Shown here: positions 1-8,829 of the stretch, one piece after another
Position numbering within the stretch: the first letter of the stretch is position 1
Layout: each line of letters starts with the position of its first letter
NCBI GenBank assembly: GCA_003164035.1
Contig: PLRS01000141.1
Location: forward strand, 24,436 to 88,435
DNA: 64,000 nucleotides
Direction of reading: 5' to 3'
From: Bryobacterales bacterium
GTDB lineage: Bacteria; Acidobacteriota; Terriglobia; Bryobacterales; Bryobacteraceae
The notes under the pieces: model-generated
Told to the model about the DNA's origin: nothing
Databases searched by the model: none
The model's input: only the letters and a program-made list of their open reading frames with translations
Program-made: the position numbers and the translations under genes

Positions 1-2550
1 GAAATGTTTCCGCAAATACTCGCGGTTGTCGCTGCGGCCAAATCCATCGGTGCCCAGCGTTTCCATCCGCCCCGGCAGCCACGGCGCCACCTGGTCCGCC
101 ACGGCCTTCATATAATCGGTGGCCGCCACGATGGGGCCGGCGGCGTCCTTCAAGGCCGTGAGCAGATAGGGGATCCGTTCCGGCTGGTCGGGGTGGAGAC
201 GGTTCCAGCGTTCCACCGACAGGGCTTCCCGCCGCAGTTCAGTGTAACTGGTGACGCTCCACACGTCGGCGGGCAGGTCGTACTTTTCGGCCAGAATCCG
301 TTGCGCGCGCAACGCTTCGTTGAGAATCGGACCGCTGCCGAACAACTGCACCCGGGCCGGGCTTTTCTTGGCGGGAAGGTAACGATAGATGCCCTTGAGC
401 ACACCTTCGGGGTTCAGGCCCTCCCTCATAGGCGGCATGGGGTAGTTTTCGTTGTACAGGGTGAGGTAGTAGAACAGGTCCTCGCGCTCCTGGTACATGC
501 GGCGGATGCCGTCCTGCACGATGATGGCGATTTCGTAGGCGAAGGCGGGGTCGTAGGCGGCACAGTTGGGTACGGCGCTGGCCATCAGCAGGCTGTGGCC
601 GTCCTGGTGCTGCAGCCCTTCGCCGGACAGGGTGGTGCGCCCGGCGGTGCCGCCGCAGAGGAAGCCTTTTCCGCGGGCGTCGCCGAACGCCCAGATCAGG
701 TCGCCTACGCGCTGAAATCCGAACATGGAATAGTAAATGAAAAAGGGAATCATGTCCGCGCCGTAGTTCGCGTAGGCTGTGCCGGCGGCGGTGAACGAAG
801 CCATGGAACCGGCTTCGGTGATCCCTTCTTCCAGAATCTGACCGTCCTTGGACTCCTTGTAGTACAGGAACATCTCGGCGTCGTGGGGGCGATAGAGCTG
901 GCCCTGGCTGGCGTAGATGCCGAACTGGCGGAACAGCGACTCCATGCCGAAGGTGCGGGCTTCATCGGGGATGATCGGCACCACGCGCTTGCCGATCTCG
1001 GGATGTTTGAGGAGCTGGGTGAGCACGCGGACGAAGGCCATGGTGCTGGAGACTTCGCGGCCGGAAGAGCCTTCGAGCGATTCGGAAAAATATTCGACCG
1101 CGGGCGGCGTCACGGCGGGAACATCCACCCCGCGGCTGGGCATGTAGCCGCCGAGTTGGCGCCGGCGCTCGTGCAGGTAGGCCATTTCGGGGCTATCGGC
1201 GGGCGGCTTATAAAACGATGCGTTGCGCGCGGCGTCGTCCGGGATGGGAATTTCGAAGCGCGATTTGAAATGGGCGATTTCCTGCTCGTTGAGCTTCTTC
1301 TGCTGGTGGGTGATGTTGCGGCCCTCGCCGGCCTCGCCCAGGCCGTAGCCTTTGACGGTATGGGCCAGGACGACGGTGGGGCGGCCGGCGGTCTCCACCG
1401 CGGCCTTGTAGGCGTTATAGACCTTGCGCGGGTCGTGGCCGCCGCGCTTCAGGCGGTAAAGCTGGTCGTCGCTCAAGTGCGAAACCAGGTCGAGCAGTTC
1501 CGGGTATTTACCGAAAAAGTGCTGGCGCAGCCAGGCGCCGTCTTTGGTCACGTAGGTCTGGAATTCGCCATCCACCACTTCGGACATGCGCTGCACCAGC
1601 AGGCCGGTGGAGTCGCGCGCCAGCAGCTCGTCCCATTCGCTGCCCCAGATCAGCTTGACCACGTTCCAGCCGGCGCCGCGGAAGGCTCCCTCCAATTCCT
1701 GAATCACCTTGCCGTTGCCGCGCACCGGGCCGTCCAGGCGCTGGAGGTTGCAGTTTACGACGAAAATCAGGTTATCGAGTTTTTCGCGGGATGCCAGCGT
1801 GAGCGAGCCCAGGGATTCGGGCTCGTCGGTTTCGCCGTCGCCCAGAAACGCCCAGATCTTGCGCGGCGTGACCTGGATCAGGCCGCGGTTTTCCAGGTAG
1901 CGCATGAAACGCGCCTGATAGATGGCGTTGATGGGTCCCAGGCCCATGGAAACGGTGGGGAATCGCCAGAAATCGGGCATCAGCCAGGGGTGGGGGTAGG
2001 ACGGAAGACCGGGGGAATCGCGCAGCTCGTGGCGGAAGTTCTTGAGGCGATCCTCGCTCAGGCGCCCTTCGAGGAAGGCCCGGGCGTAGACGCCGGGCGA
2101 AGCATGGCCCTGAAAATAGACCAGGTCGCCGGGCTGGTCGCCGTAGTGGGCGTGGAAGAAATGGTTGAACCCCACTTCCAGAAGGGTGGCGAGGGAAGCG
2201 TAGGTGGAAATATGGCCGCCGATGCCGCTGTCGTACTTGTTCTGGCGGACCACCATGGCCATGGCGTTCCAGCGGATCAGGCTCTTGATGCGCCGTTCCA
2301 TGGCGCGGTCGCCGGGGTACGGCACTTCCTGTTCGGGTCGAATGGTATTGACGTAGGGCGTGTTGATTTGGGGAGCGAGTTCGACCCCGCTGGCGAGAGC
2401 GCGCTGCCGGAGTTGTTCCAGCAGGTAGGCGGCCCGGTCGGGACCCTCCTCATCGACGATCTGATCCAGCGATTCGAGCCACTCCGCGGTTGCCGGTGGA
2501 TCCAGGTCCACCACCCTCTCGTTGAGTTTCTGGTGCATGAATACTCTCAT
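1..2550 (-). CDS. aceE: Pyruvate dehydrogenase E1 component, homodimeric type (3' end beyond the window)
   Basis: The minus strand encodes 850 residues of the ThDP-dependent E1 subunit, which decarboxylates pyruvate and acetylates the lipoyl groups of E2. The ThDP-binding motif GDGE lies at residues 237-240 (context GDGETDEPES) and is closed by NCN at 266-268, followed by the family signature LQRLDGPVRGNGK. The N-terminal part (DPPATAEWLESLDQIVDEEG) is typical of AceE. The reading frame is open to base 1, ending at the family motif around DNREYLRKHF, so roughly 40 C-terminal residues are missing. I chose the ATG at 2550 (MRVFMHQKL) because GGAGG sits 9 bases upstream; ATG 2538 is an in-frame alternative. 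The gene diverges from the LysW-like gene. E2 and E3 genes, if linked, lie to the left of the window. Confidence 0.95.
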   Translation of the reverse strand, partial: MRVFMHQKLNERVVDLDPPATAEWLESLDQIVDEEGPDRAAYLLEQLRQRALASGVELAPQINTPYVNTIRPEQEVPYPGDRAMERRIKSLIRWNAMAMVVRQNKYDSGIGGHISTYASLATLLEVGFNHFFHAHYGDQPGDLVYFQGHASPGVYARAFLEGRLSEDRLKNFRHELRDSPGLPSYPHPWLMPDFWRFPTVSMGLGPINAIYQARFMRYLENRGLIQVTPRKIWAFLGDGETDEPESLGSLTLASREKLDNLIFVVNCNLQRLDGPVRGNGKVIQELEGAFRGAGWNVVKLIWGSEWDELLARDSTGLLVQRMSEVVDGEFQTYVTKDGAWLRQHFFGKYPELLDLVSHLSDDQLYRLKRGGHDPRKVYNAYKAAVETAGRPTVVLAHTVKGYGLGEAGEGRNITHQQKKLNEQEIAHFKSRFEIPIPDDAARNASFYKPPADSPEMAYLHERRRQLGGYMPSRGVDVPAVTPPAVEYFSESLEGSSGREVSSTMAFVRVLTQLLKHPEIGKRVVPIIPDEARTFGMESLFRQFGIYASQGQLYRPHDAEMFLYYKESKDGQILEEGITEAGSMASFTAAGTAYANYGADMIPFFIYYSMFGFQRVGDLIWAFGDARGKGFLCGGTAGRTTLSGEGLQHQDGHSLLMASAVPNCAAYDPAFAYEIAIIVQDGIRRMYQEREDLFYYLTLYNENYPMPPMREGLNPEGVLKGIYRYLPAKKSPARVQLFGSGPILNEALRAQRILAEKYDLPADVWSVTSYTELRREALSVERWNRLHPDQPERIPYLLTALKDAAGPIVAATDYMKAVADQVAPWLPGRMETLGTDGFGRSDNREYLRKHF

Positions 2551-2707
2551 TATAATGAACCTCCGGCTGCCACGGACCCGTGGGTTGATTACAATGGCAC
2601 AAGGGGGTGCAGCCCGCGGCGTTTGAAAATCCGATGAACATCGGGCGACGGGCTTGCCAAACCCGGAATCTATCGGCTATCAGTAGTAATTCGGGAGGCT
2701 TTTCATC

Positions 2708-2935
2708 ATGGTGACGTGCCCGGTATGCGACGGCGCAATCGATCTCGATGAAGAAGACGTAGACGAAGGCGACATCGTCAGTTGTGACGAGTGCGGCGCG
2801 GATTTGACGGTGGTGAGCGTGGAACCGCTCGAGCTGGAGTCGGCGGAAGAGGTGGAGGAGGAAGAAGAAGAGGAAGAGGACGATTACCTCGAGGAAGACG
2901 AGGAGGACGAAGATGCCGACGAGGACTGGAAATAG
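2708..2935 (+). CDS. LysW-like zinc-ribbon acidic protein
   Basis: A 75-residue protein. Its N-terminal half matches the LysW/ArgW amino-group carrier family: a zinc ribbon with Cys4, Cys7, Cys26 and Cys29, then ADLTVVSVEPLEL, which corresponds to the family segment after the ribbon. The C-terminal half is almost entirely Glu/Asp. In the family the acidic tail ends in EDWGE, and the terminal Glu is the residue that carries the substrate. Here the tail is longer and ends DEDWK, so the attachment residue is absent. GGGAGG at 2692-2697 is a suitable ribosome-binding site. The next gene starts one base after its stop, so the two are probably co-transcribed. No lysine or arginine biosynthesis genes are nearby. 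Family membership is strong; a carrier function is doubtful. Confidence 0.8.
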   Translation: MVTCPVCDGAIDLDEEDVDEGDIVSCDECGADLTVVSVEPLELESAEEVEEEEEEEEDDYLEEDEEDEDADEDWK

Positions 2936-2936
2936 G

Positions 2937-3317
2937 ATGAGTATCGACACCCGTTTCCGGCCCGCCTTGAGAAAGGCGGTTGCCGTTTTCGCCTTGCTGG
3001 CATGCTCCGGGGCAGCGATCGCCCAGCAGCAGAAGAAGGGAAGCCAGCAGACGCGCAGCGTGCAGGGCGTGGTTCATGCGCCCGACGGCGCGCCCCAGGC
3101 CGGCGCCGTCGTGCAGCTCGAAAACAAACGGACGATGCAGGTCCGCTCCTTCATATCTCAGGCGGACGGCAGCTACTACTTTCACGATCTTAACGCGGAC
3201 GTGGATTATGGGCTGCGCGCCGAATTCCGCGGGGCGGCCAGCGACAAGCGTACCGTCAGCAGCTTCGATTCCCGCCAGGACGTGACCATGGACCTGCAAT
3301 TGAAGGCCGCCAAATGA
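2937..3317 (+). CDS. Small exported protein with carboxypeptidase-regulatory-like (beta-sandwich) domain
   Basis: A 126-residue protein with a signal peptide at about residues 1-30 (basic start, then AVAVFALLACSGAAIAQ). A single domain follows with the pattern SVQGVVHAPDGAPQAGAVV ... SQADGSYYFHDLNADVDYGL, characteristic of carboxypeptidase-regulatory-like domains, which are also found at the N-termini of acidobacterial TonB-dependent receptors. It is probably periplasmic or surface-attached; such domains bind partners or substrates and have no catalytic residues. The ATG at 2937 directly follows the stop of the LysW-like gene, which suggests translational coupling. An in-frame ATG at 2913 would overlap that gene and spoil the signal peptide, so I rejected it. 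Confidence 0.8.
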   Translation: MSIDTRFRPALRKAVAVFALLACSGAAIAQQQKKGSQQTRSVQGVVHAPDGAPQAGAVVQLENKRTMQVRSFISQADGSYYFHDLNADVDYGLRAEFRGAASDKRTVSSFDSRQDVTMDLQLKAAK

Positions 3318-3447
3318 ATCCAAGGGGATCTGTGGTAGACTCACCGTCGGGACCCAAAGGCCCGGTTCGGCCTCGGGTCGCGGTCCGGCACCCCGCCAAC
3401 CCGGATATGCATTCCAGCGCGTCCCATCGGCTTCGGGAAAACCTTGG

Positions 3448-3693
3448 ATGGCTTCGGAGAACTTTCTGCCCCTGACCCGGGACGAGCATTACGAGCTAGG
3501 TCGAGAGCTGCGGGCGATGAGCGCCCGGATGCGTGAACTGTGCGGTTTGGTGGTGAGCGTGTACGGTCCCAATAACCAGTCGGCTTTTCAATTCGAAAAG
3601 GCGACGGCAGTTTTGGACCGCTTGCGCGGCGACATGCAGGCGCAGGCGGAAGCCGACCTGCCGGGATTCGATGTTCGCGGGTATTACGACTGA
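3448..3693 (+). CDS. Small hypothetical protein
   Basis: An 81-residue soluble, mainly helical protein (MASENFLPLTRDEHYELGRE...). It has no signal peptide or membrane segment. The middle part (LRAMSARMRELCGLVVSVYG) and the stretch FQFEKATAVLDRLRGDMQAQAEADL look like two amphipathic helices. I recognise no family. Codon use is like that of neighbouring genes, with G/C at most third positions, which supports a real gene. The 130 bases upstream contain nothing obvious. It is followed by tRNA-Asp. The product could be a small DNA- or protein-binding helical hairpin, but nothing in the sequence proves that. Confidence 0.6.
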   Translation: MASENFLPLTRDEHYELGRELRAMSARMRELCGLVVSVYGPNNQSAFQFEKATAVLDRLRGDMQAQAEADLPGFDVRGYYD

Positions 3694-3771
3694 GGCGGCG
3701 CGGCTTTCCTGTTCGATTTGGACTCGGCGCGCCGATCATGCTAGCATCGAAGATGTTGGCGTGAGCAATGC

Positions 3772-3848
<77 letters not shown>

Positions 3849-4032
3849 TTCCTTTCAATCGCTTCCGAGCTTTCAAGTTCCGGCTGTCCCAATCGAGGAA
3901 GAAGTGGATGCCAGCGAGTGGTCGGCCTTTGGTTTGGGACGCCGCCGAGGCAAGAAAAGTTCCCGGTGTGGTCGAGCAACATTTTTTCGCGGTTGGGCCA
4001 CAGAGACCTCCTTGTGACCCCGCCCGCGCCGC

Positions 4033-5454
4033 TCAATGCCCGAACGAAGATTTCACTTGAGGCATTGTATTCATCTTGCTGAAGCGGGGCCAGTTGTAAC
4101 CGTAGAACGCCACGAAGGCGAAGCAGAACATGGGGACGATGAAGCCGCGCGACATGTCGAACTTATCGGCCACATAACCCATCAGCTTGGGTAGAATCGC
4201 GCCACCCATGATGGCCATCACGATAAACGCCGAAGCTTTCTTCGCGCGCGCGCCCAAGCCGAAGATTCCCAGCGCGAAAATCGTCGGGAACATGATCGAC
4301 ATGAAGAAGTAACTCAGAAATACGCAGGCCACCGAAACCCAGCCCAGCTTCAGGAAAACCAGCAGCGTGACGGCCACGTTCATCAGCCCGTACAGGCCCA
4401 GAATCTTGTGCGCGGCGAATTTCCGTAACAGCCCGGCGCCGCTGAACCGGCCCACCAGAAAGAAGATCAGCCCCAGCGACGCCATGCTGGAAGCCCCTTT
4501 GTCGCTCAGCGCCAGCGCGCCGTTGCGGGCGGTCTCGAACCATCCCTGCAGCCAGGGTTGCAGGATGCCGGCGTGGCTCGAAAGGTGCGTCATGCGGGAG
4601 GCCCAGACGGCCGGGATGGCCGGCAATTCCGAAGTCATGTAGTTAATGAAGAAGCTGAAGATGCCGGCCTGCGCCGCCACGTAAAGGAATTGCGCCGCCA
4701 CCGCCAGCACGAAATGCGGGTGGGTCCAGATGGAGTGGGAGACGCTCCCGGTCGTATCGTCAAGGTGATAGTCGTCCTCGGTTTTGATGTCGGGCATATC
4801 GGCGAAGAAGAAAACCGTGGCCAGCACCAGCACCACCAGAGCCATGCCCACGTACGGAATGTAGAGCGTCTGGCTGCCGGTGCTGTGGCCGGCGGCGTCC
4901 TTGGAGTAGAAATACATGCTGCCCACGATGGGCCCGCAGATCCATCCCACCCCGTTGGACGATTGCGCCAGGTTGATGCGCGTGGCGGCATATCGCGGGT
5001 CGCCGAGCACGGTGGTGTAAGGGTTGGCGATGGTCTCGAGAAACGTCAGCCCGGTGGCGATGAGGCACACTCCCGCCAGAAAAGCCACGAACGCGGTGGT
5101 GGGCGATACGGCCCCTTCATGAACCATGGCGTTGATATGGGTGGCCGGAATGAACCAGAACCCGCCCGCCGACACGATGGCCAAACCGGCGATAATTCCG
5201 CCCTTGTAGCCCAGCTTGCTGGCCAGCCAGCCCGCCGGCATGGACATGAGGAAGTAGCCGAGATAGTGGGCGAACTGCACCCAGGCCGACTGCGACTTGT
5301 TCAGGTGCAACTCCTCCTGAAAATGCTTGTCCATCACGTCGATCATGCCGTTGCAGAATCCCCAGAGAAGGAACAACGAGGTCACCAGGAGGAACGGGAA
5401 CAGGAAGTTTCTCCCATCGGTACCGATAAAGATACTCTTTTTGTCGCGGGTCAT
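4033..5454 (-). CDS. fucP: MFS sugar permease of the FucP (L-fucose:H+ symporter) family
   Basis: A 473-residue polytopic inner-membrane protein with about 12 hydrophobic segments. It opens with FLFPFLLVTSLFLLWGFCNG, which is the FucP-family first helix: the WGF-x-N-G motif is typical and is followed by a conserved D-x-x-x-K-H/F-x-x-x-L segment. The family imports L-fucose or other hexoses by proton symport. The loop around residues 225-240 is longer than in E. coli FucP. The gene is divergent from moeA, 44 bp apart. A TAGAAT box (complement of 5467-5472) lies 12 bases before the ATG and there is no Shine-Dalgarno sequence, so the leader should be very short. The exact sugar cannot be read from sequence; GDP-fucose genes occur 25 kb away and are not linked. 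Confidence 0.85.
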   Translation of the reverse strand: MTRDKKSIFIGTDGRNFLFPFLLVTSLFLLWGFCNGMIDVMDKHFQEELHLNKSQSAWVQFAHYLGYFLMSMPAGWLASKLGYKGGIIAGLAIVSAGGFWFIPATHINAMVHEGAVSPTTAFVAFLAGVCLIATGLTFLETIANPYTTVLGDPRYAATRINLAQSSNGVGWICGPIVGSMYFYSKDAAGHSTGSQTLYIPYVGMALVVLVLATVFFFADMPDIKTEDDYHLDDTTGSVSHSIWTHPHFVLAVAAQFLYVAAQAGIFSFFINYMTSELPAIPAVWASRMTHLSSHAGILQPWLQGWFETARNGALALSDKGASSMASLGLIFFLVGRFSGAGLLRKFAAHKILGLYGLMNVAVTLLVFLKLGWVSVACVFLSYFFMSIMFPTIFALGIFGLGARAKKASAFIVMAIMGGAILPKLMGYVADKFDMSRGFIVPMFCFAFVAFYGYNWPRFSKMNTMPQVKSSFGH

Positions 5455-5486
5455 GGCGATCAGACGATTCTAACAGGCATTCCCCC

Positions 5487-5492
5487 TACAAT
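5487..5492 (+). promoter_or_regulatory. -10 box of a probable leaderless moeA promoter
   Basis: TACAAT is separated by six bases (AGAGCT) from the GTG start codon at 5499, so transcription would begin at the start codon itself. No convincing -35 hexamer is seen 17 bases upstream, and no Shine-Dalgarno sequence is present. Confidence 0.5.
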
Positions 5493-5498
5493 AGAGCT

Positions 5499-6686
5499 GT
5501 GGCCGCCCTCGCATTCCCCCAAGCCCGACAGATGGTGCTCGACCGGGTCCGCTCGCATCTTCCTCAACCGCGCTGGGAGCGCATCGACCTGGCGGAGGCG
5601 GCGGGGCGGGTGCTGGCCGAAACTCTCGCCGCCGACCGCGACGCGCCGCCGTTCGACCGTTCCATGCGCGATGGCTATGCCGTCCGCGCGGCCGACTTGC
5701 CCGGCGCCCTGGCGGTGATCGGCGAAGTACGCGCCGGAACGGCCTTCCGCGGTTCTGTGGGCGAGTGCCAGGCGGTTGAAATCATGACCGGAGCGCCGGT
5801 TCCCGATGGGGCCGACGCGGTGGTCATGCTGGAGCACGCGCGGCGGCGGGACGCGGAGGTCGAGATCGACGGAGGCGTCCAGACCGGGCAAAACATCAGC
5901 CGGCAAGGCTCGGAAGCCCGCGCCGGAGACGTGGTGGCCGCGGCCGGCGTGCGCATCGATTACAGCTACGCCGCCCTGGGCGCCTCCATCGGCCGCACCC
6001 GGCTGAAGGTTTTCCATCGCCCGGAGGTCGCCATCGTCGCCACCGGCGATGAAATCGTGCCCGTCGATGCCACCCCCGAGCCTTTCCAGATTCGCAACTC
6101 CAACGCCGCATCGCTGGCCGCGCAGATCGCCCGCGCCGGCGGCGTTCCGCGCCATCTTCCGATCGTGCGCGACGACCTCGACAACACCCGCGCGGTGCTG
6201 GAATGGGCGTTCGAATCCGACCTGGTGCTGATTTCGGGGGGTGTCTCGCGGGGCAAATACGACGTGGTGGAACCGGCCCTGGCGAGCCTGGGAGCGGAAT
6301 TCTTTTTCGACCGCGTCGCCATGCAACCCGGCCAGCCCACGGTGTTCGGCCGGGCTTGCGGCAAGTTCTTCCTCGGCCTTCCCGGCAACCCGGCCGCCAC
6401 CATGGTGACCTTCGAAGTGCTGGCGCGCGCGGCGCTCGACCTGGTTGCCGGCCACGCCGCGCCGCTGCTTCCCTTTTCATACGCGAAGCTGGCGCGCGAC
6501 TTTCACCAGCACGCCGGGCTCACCCGTTTTCTTCCCGCCACGGTTCTCGACGGCGAAGTCACGCCGATCGACTGGAGCGGTTCGGGCGACATCAACGCCC
6601 TGGCTCGGGCCAACGCCTTTCTGGCGACCGATCCCGCCCGGACCGAATACGCCGCCGGAGAATGGGTTCGGGTGCTCGCCAAATGA
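5499..6686 (+). CDS. moeA: Molybdopterin molybdenumtransferase MoeA
   Basis: A 395-residue cytoplasmic enzyme that inserts molybdate into adenylated molybdopterin. Family motifs are PFDRSMRDGYA at residues 51-61, a GDEIVPVD block, SGGVSRGKYD and LPGNPAATMVTFEVLA in the MoCF-binding domain, and a C-terminal beta-barrel domain (TRFLPATVLDGEVTPI). Length is normal for the family. The start is the GTG at 5499: the first helix FPQARQMVLDRV aligns with other MoeA N-termini and would be lost if ATG 5532 were used. There is no ribosome-binding site; a TACAAT box ends 6 bases upstream, so the mRNA is probably leaderless. It overlaps moaC by 4 bp (ATGA). Confidence 0.95.
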   Translation: MAALAFPQARQMVLDRVRSHLPQPRWERIDLAEAAGRVLAETLAADRDAPPFDRSMRDGYAVRAADLPGALAVIGEVRAGTAFRGSVGECQAVEIMTGAPVPDGADAVVMLEHARRRDAEVEIDGGVQTGQNISRQGSEARAGDVVAAAGVRIDYSYAALGASIGRTRLKVFHRPEVAIVATGDEIVPVDATPEPFQIRNSNAASLAAQIARAGGVPRHLPIVRDDLDNTRAVLEWAFESDLVLISGGVSRGKYDVVEPALASLGAEFFFDRVAMQPGQPTVFGRACGKFFLGLPGNPAATMVTFEVLARAALDLVAGHAAPLLPFSYAKLARDFHQHAGLTRFLPATVLDGEVTPIDWSGSGDINALARANAFLATDPARTEYAAGEWVRVLAK

Positions 6687-7153
6687 AAAAGCTCTCTCAT
6701 TACGATGCCGCCGGCCAGGCCCGCATGGTGGATGTGGGTGCGAAGGCCGCTACCGTGCGCACGGCCCGGGCCCACGCCTTTGTGCGTATCGGGCCCAAAG
6801 CGCTGCGGAAGCTGCCCGCCAATCCCAAGGGTAATCCGCTGGAGGTGGCGCGGCTGGCCGGCATCATGGCCGCCAAGCGAACCAGCGAGCTGATCCCCCT
6901 CTGTCATTCTCTGCCCCTGGCCTTTGCCGACGTCGAGGCGAGCGTCGAAAAGCGAGGTGTGCGCATTCTCACCACCGCCCGGACTTCCGCTCAGACCGGG
7001 GTGGAAATGGAGGCTCTCACGGCCGCGGCCGTGGCCGCTCTGACGGTCTACGATATGACCAAGGCGCTGGATAAATCGATCGAGATTCAGGACGTCTATC
7101 TACTCGAAAAGACAGGCGGCAAGAGCGGGGACTTCAAGAGGAGCATGAAGTGA
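6683..7153 (+). CDS. moaC: Cyclic pyranopterin monophosphate synthase MoaC
   Basis: A 156-residue enzyme that converts the MoaA product to cyclic pyranopterin monophosphate, an early step in molybdenum-cofactor synthesis. Diagnostic motifs are [13 protein letters not shown] at residues 65-77, GVEMEAL at about 107-113 and YDMTKALDK at about 125-133, which include the active-site residues of the family. Length is normal. The ATG overlaps the moeA stop (ATGA) and the stop overlaps the next start (GTGA), so the three genes form a translationally coupled operon. MoaA, MoaE and MoaD are not in the window. Confidence 0.96.
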   Translation: MKKLSHYDAAGQARMVDVGAKAATVRTARAHAFVRIGPKALRKLPANPKGNPLEVARLAGIMAAKRTSELIPLCHSLPLAFADVEASVEKRGVRILTTARTSAQTGVEMEALTAAAVAALTVYDMTKALDKSIEIQDVYLLEKTGGKSGDFKRSMK

Positions 7154-7647
7154 AAATCGCAGCCGTTCTCACCATCAGCGACTCGGCCACGCGAGGTCTA
7201 CGCAGCGACCGCAGCGGTCCCGCCGTGCGCGCCCGCCTGGAGGAGCTTGGCTGGACGGTGCCGGTGATGGATGTGTTGCCTGACGAAGCGGACCTGATCG
7301 GCGAGCGCCTCCGGGATCTGGCCGACGGAGGCCGGATCGAGGCGATTTTCACCACCGGCGGCACCGGCGTGGCCAAGCGCGACGTCACCCCGGAGGCCAC
7401 GCGCGCCGCTATCGAGCGCGAAATTCCCGGCCTGGCGGAGCGGATGCGCGCCCGCGGCCTGGAATCCACGCCTCGCGCCGCACTTTCCCGCGCGGTAGCC
7501 GGTACCCGCGGCGATGTACTGATCGTCAACCTTCCCGGATCGCCGCAAGGCGCGGTGGATTCGCTCGATGCTATCGTGGAGTTAGTACCGCACGTGCTCG
7601 ATCTGTTGCGAGGCCGTACGGAACATGGAAGCGAGGGTCGGAAATAA
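7150..7647 (+). CDS. mogA: Molybdopterin adenylyltransferase (MogA/MoaB family)
   Basis: A 165-residue MoCF-domain protein that adenylates molybdopterin before metal insertion by MoeA. Motifs are TISDSATRG at residues 8-16, TTGGTG at 68-73, RDVTPEAT at 77-84 and LPGSPQGA at 128-135, which bind the pterin and nucleotide. It starts with GTG in a 4-bp overlap with moaC. MogA and MoaB are close homologues; I favour the MogA role because moeA is in the same operon, but the short form is also compatible with MoaB. The following VWFA gene starts one base after its stop. Confidence 0.92.
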   Translation: MKIAAVLTISDSATRGLRSDRSGPAVRARLEELGWTVPVMDVLPDEADLIGERLRDLADGGRIEAIFTTGGTGVAKRDVTPEATRAAIEREIPGLAERMRARGLESTPRAALSRAVAGTRGDVLIVNLPGSPQGAVDSLDAIVELVPHVLDLLRGRTEHGSEGRK

Positions 7648-7648
7648 T

Positions 7649-8803
7649 ATGCGGCGCGTGTTTGTGGTGATGTGTGTTGGCATGGTCTTGACGGTGTTTG
7701 GCGCGCTGGTGGCCGCACAGCAGGCGGACCAGAAGCAGGAGCCGAAACTGGCCGACAAGCAGGAGCGGAATGCCGGAGACGCGCTCGACCTGGACCTCCC
7801 GAAAATCACCATCACGACTTTCAACGTGGTGGCTCCGGTGCTGGCGTGGGGCTACGACGGTAACCCGGTGGGCGGCCTCCGGCCCGAACAGTTCCACATC
7901 TTCGATAACGGCGTGGAGCAGCAGGCCCGGGTGGACGTGAGCTTCCAGCCGATTTCGCTGGTGATCGGCATTCAGGCCAACTCCGCCGTGGAACACATCC
8001 TGCCCGAGGTGAACAAGATCGGCAACCTGATTAAGCCGCTGCTGCTGGGCGACCAGGGCGAAGCCGCGGTGATTGCCTACGATTCGCGCATCCGCACGCT
8101 GCAGGACTTCACCACCGACCCCGACAAAATCGCCAAAGCGGTGAAGAGCATTTACCCCGGCAGCACCTCCGTCCGGCTGGTGGATTCGGTCGAAGCCGGC
8201 ATGCGCCTGCTGGCGCATCGGCCCAAGAACCGCCGCCGGATCATGCTCTGGATCGGCGAAGCGCGCGACATGGGCAGCCAGGCGCGCGGGCGCGAGACCA
8301 TGATCGACCTGCAGCTTTACAACATCATGTTTTTCCAGGTGGATATGTCGCACCTTCTCGAGACCTTGAGCGGGCCCCCCAGGGAGCCCGACCGCCGCGC
8401 CCTTTCGCAACCGCCGGCCGCGTACCCCATGCCGATGAACCAGGTGGCCACGCCTACCACGGTTGCCGAGGCTTACGGACCGGAGAATCAGGTGCAGTTC
8501 ATGCCGCTCATGGAGGAAATCTACCGGGACGCCAAGGCGATTCTCAAGGCCAATCCCACCGTGGTGTTCACCCGGGCGACCGGTGGAAACCAATTCTCGT
8601 TTTATCGCGGCAAGGGTTTGGAGCAAGCCATCGAAAAAATCGGCGATCAGGTACACGCCGAATACCTGCTGAGTTACAACCCCAATAAGGAAGTGATGGT
8701 GGGCCAGGGCGGGTTCCACCAGATCAAGGTGGAGATCTCCTCGCCCTTGGTCAAGAAAGTGCAGACGCGGCCGGGCTATTGGGCCGCCGCCCTGGCGCAA
8801 TAA
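7649..8803 (+). CDS. Exported Acidobacteria VWFA-related domain protein
   Basis: A 384-residue exported protein. A signal peptide spans residues 1-23 (VFVVMCVGMVLTVFGALVAAQQ). Next comes a beta-sandwich-like lead-in (TTFNVVAPVLAWGYDGNPVGGLRPEQFHIFDNG) typical of the acidobacterial VWFA-related family, then a von Willebrand A-like fold. The MIDAS motif DxSxS at the start of the VWA domain is missing: the strand at residues 104-115 reads LVIGIQANSAVE. Metal-dependent ligand binding is therefore unlikely. The C-terminus carries the family ending (HAEYLLSYNPNK ... GFHQIKVEI). ATG 7649 follows the mogA stop directly; an in-frame ATG at 7625 would overlap mogA. Function unknown; it may simply be co-transcribed with the Moco genes. 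Confidence 0.85.
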   Translation: MRRVFVVMCVGMVLTVFGALVAAQQADQKQEPKLADKQERNAGDALDLDLPKITITTFNVVAPVLAWGYDGNPVGGLRPEQFHIFDNGVEQQARVDVSFQPISLVIGIQANSAVEHILPEVNKIGNLIKPLLLGDQGEAAVIAYDSRIRTLQDFTTDPDKIAKAVKSIYPGSTSVRLVDSVEAGMRLLAHRPKNRRRIMLWIGEARDMGSQARGRETMIDLQLYNIMFFQVDMSHLLETLSGPPREPDRRALSQPPAAYPMPMNQVATPTTVAEAYGPENQVQFMPLMEEIYRDAKAILKANPTVVFTRATGGNQFSFYRGKGLEQAIEKIGDQVHAEYLLSYNPNKEVMVGQGGFHQIKVEISSPLVKKVQTRPGYWAAALAQ

Positions 8804-8829
8804 AGGCCTCAACGGGAGAACGATTCTCT

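Noticed and set aside
4..2637. Long plus-strand open frame opposite aceE
   Set aside because: It is the antisense of a clear AceE frame; the translation is low-complexity Gly/Ala/Val/His without motifs, a common shadow in high-GC DNA.
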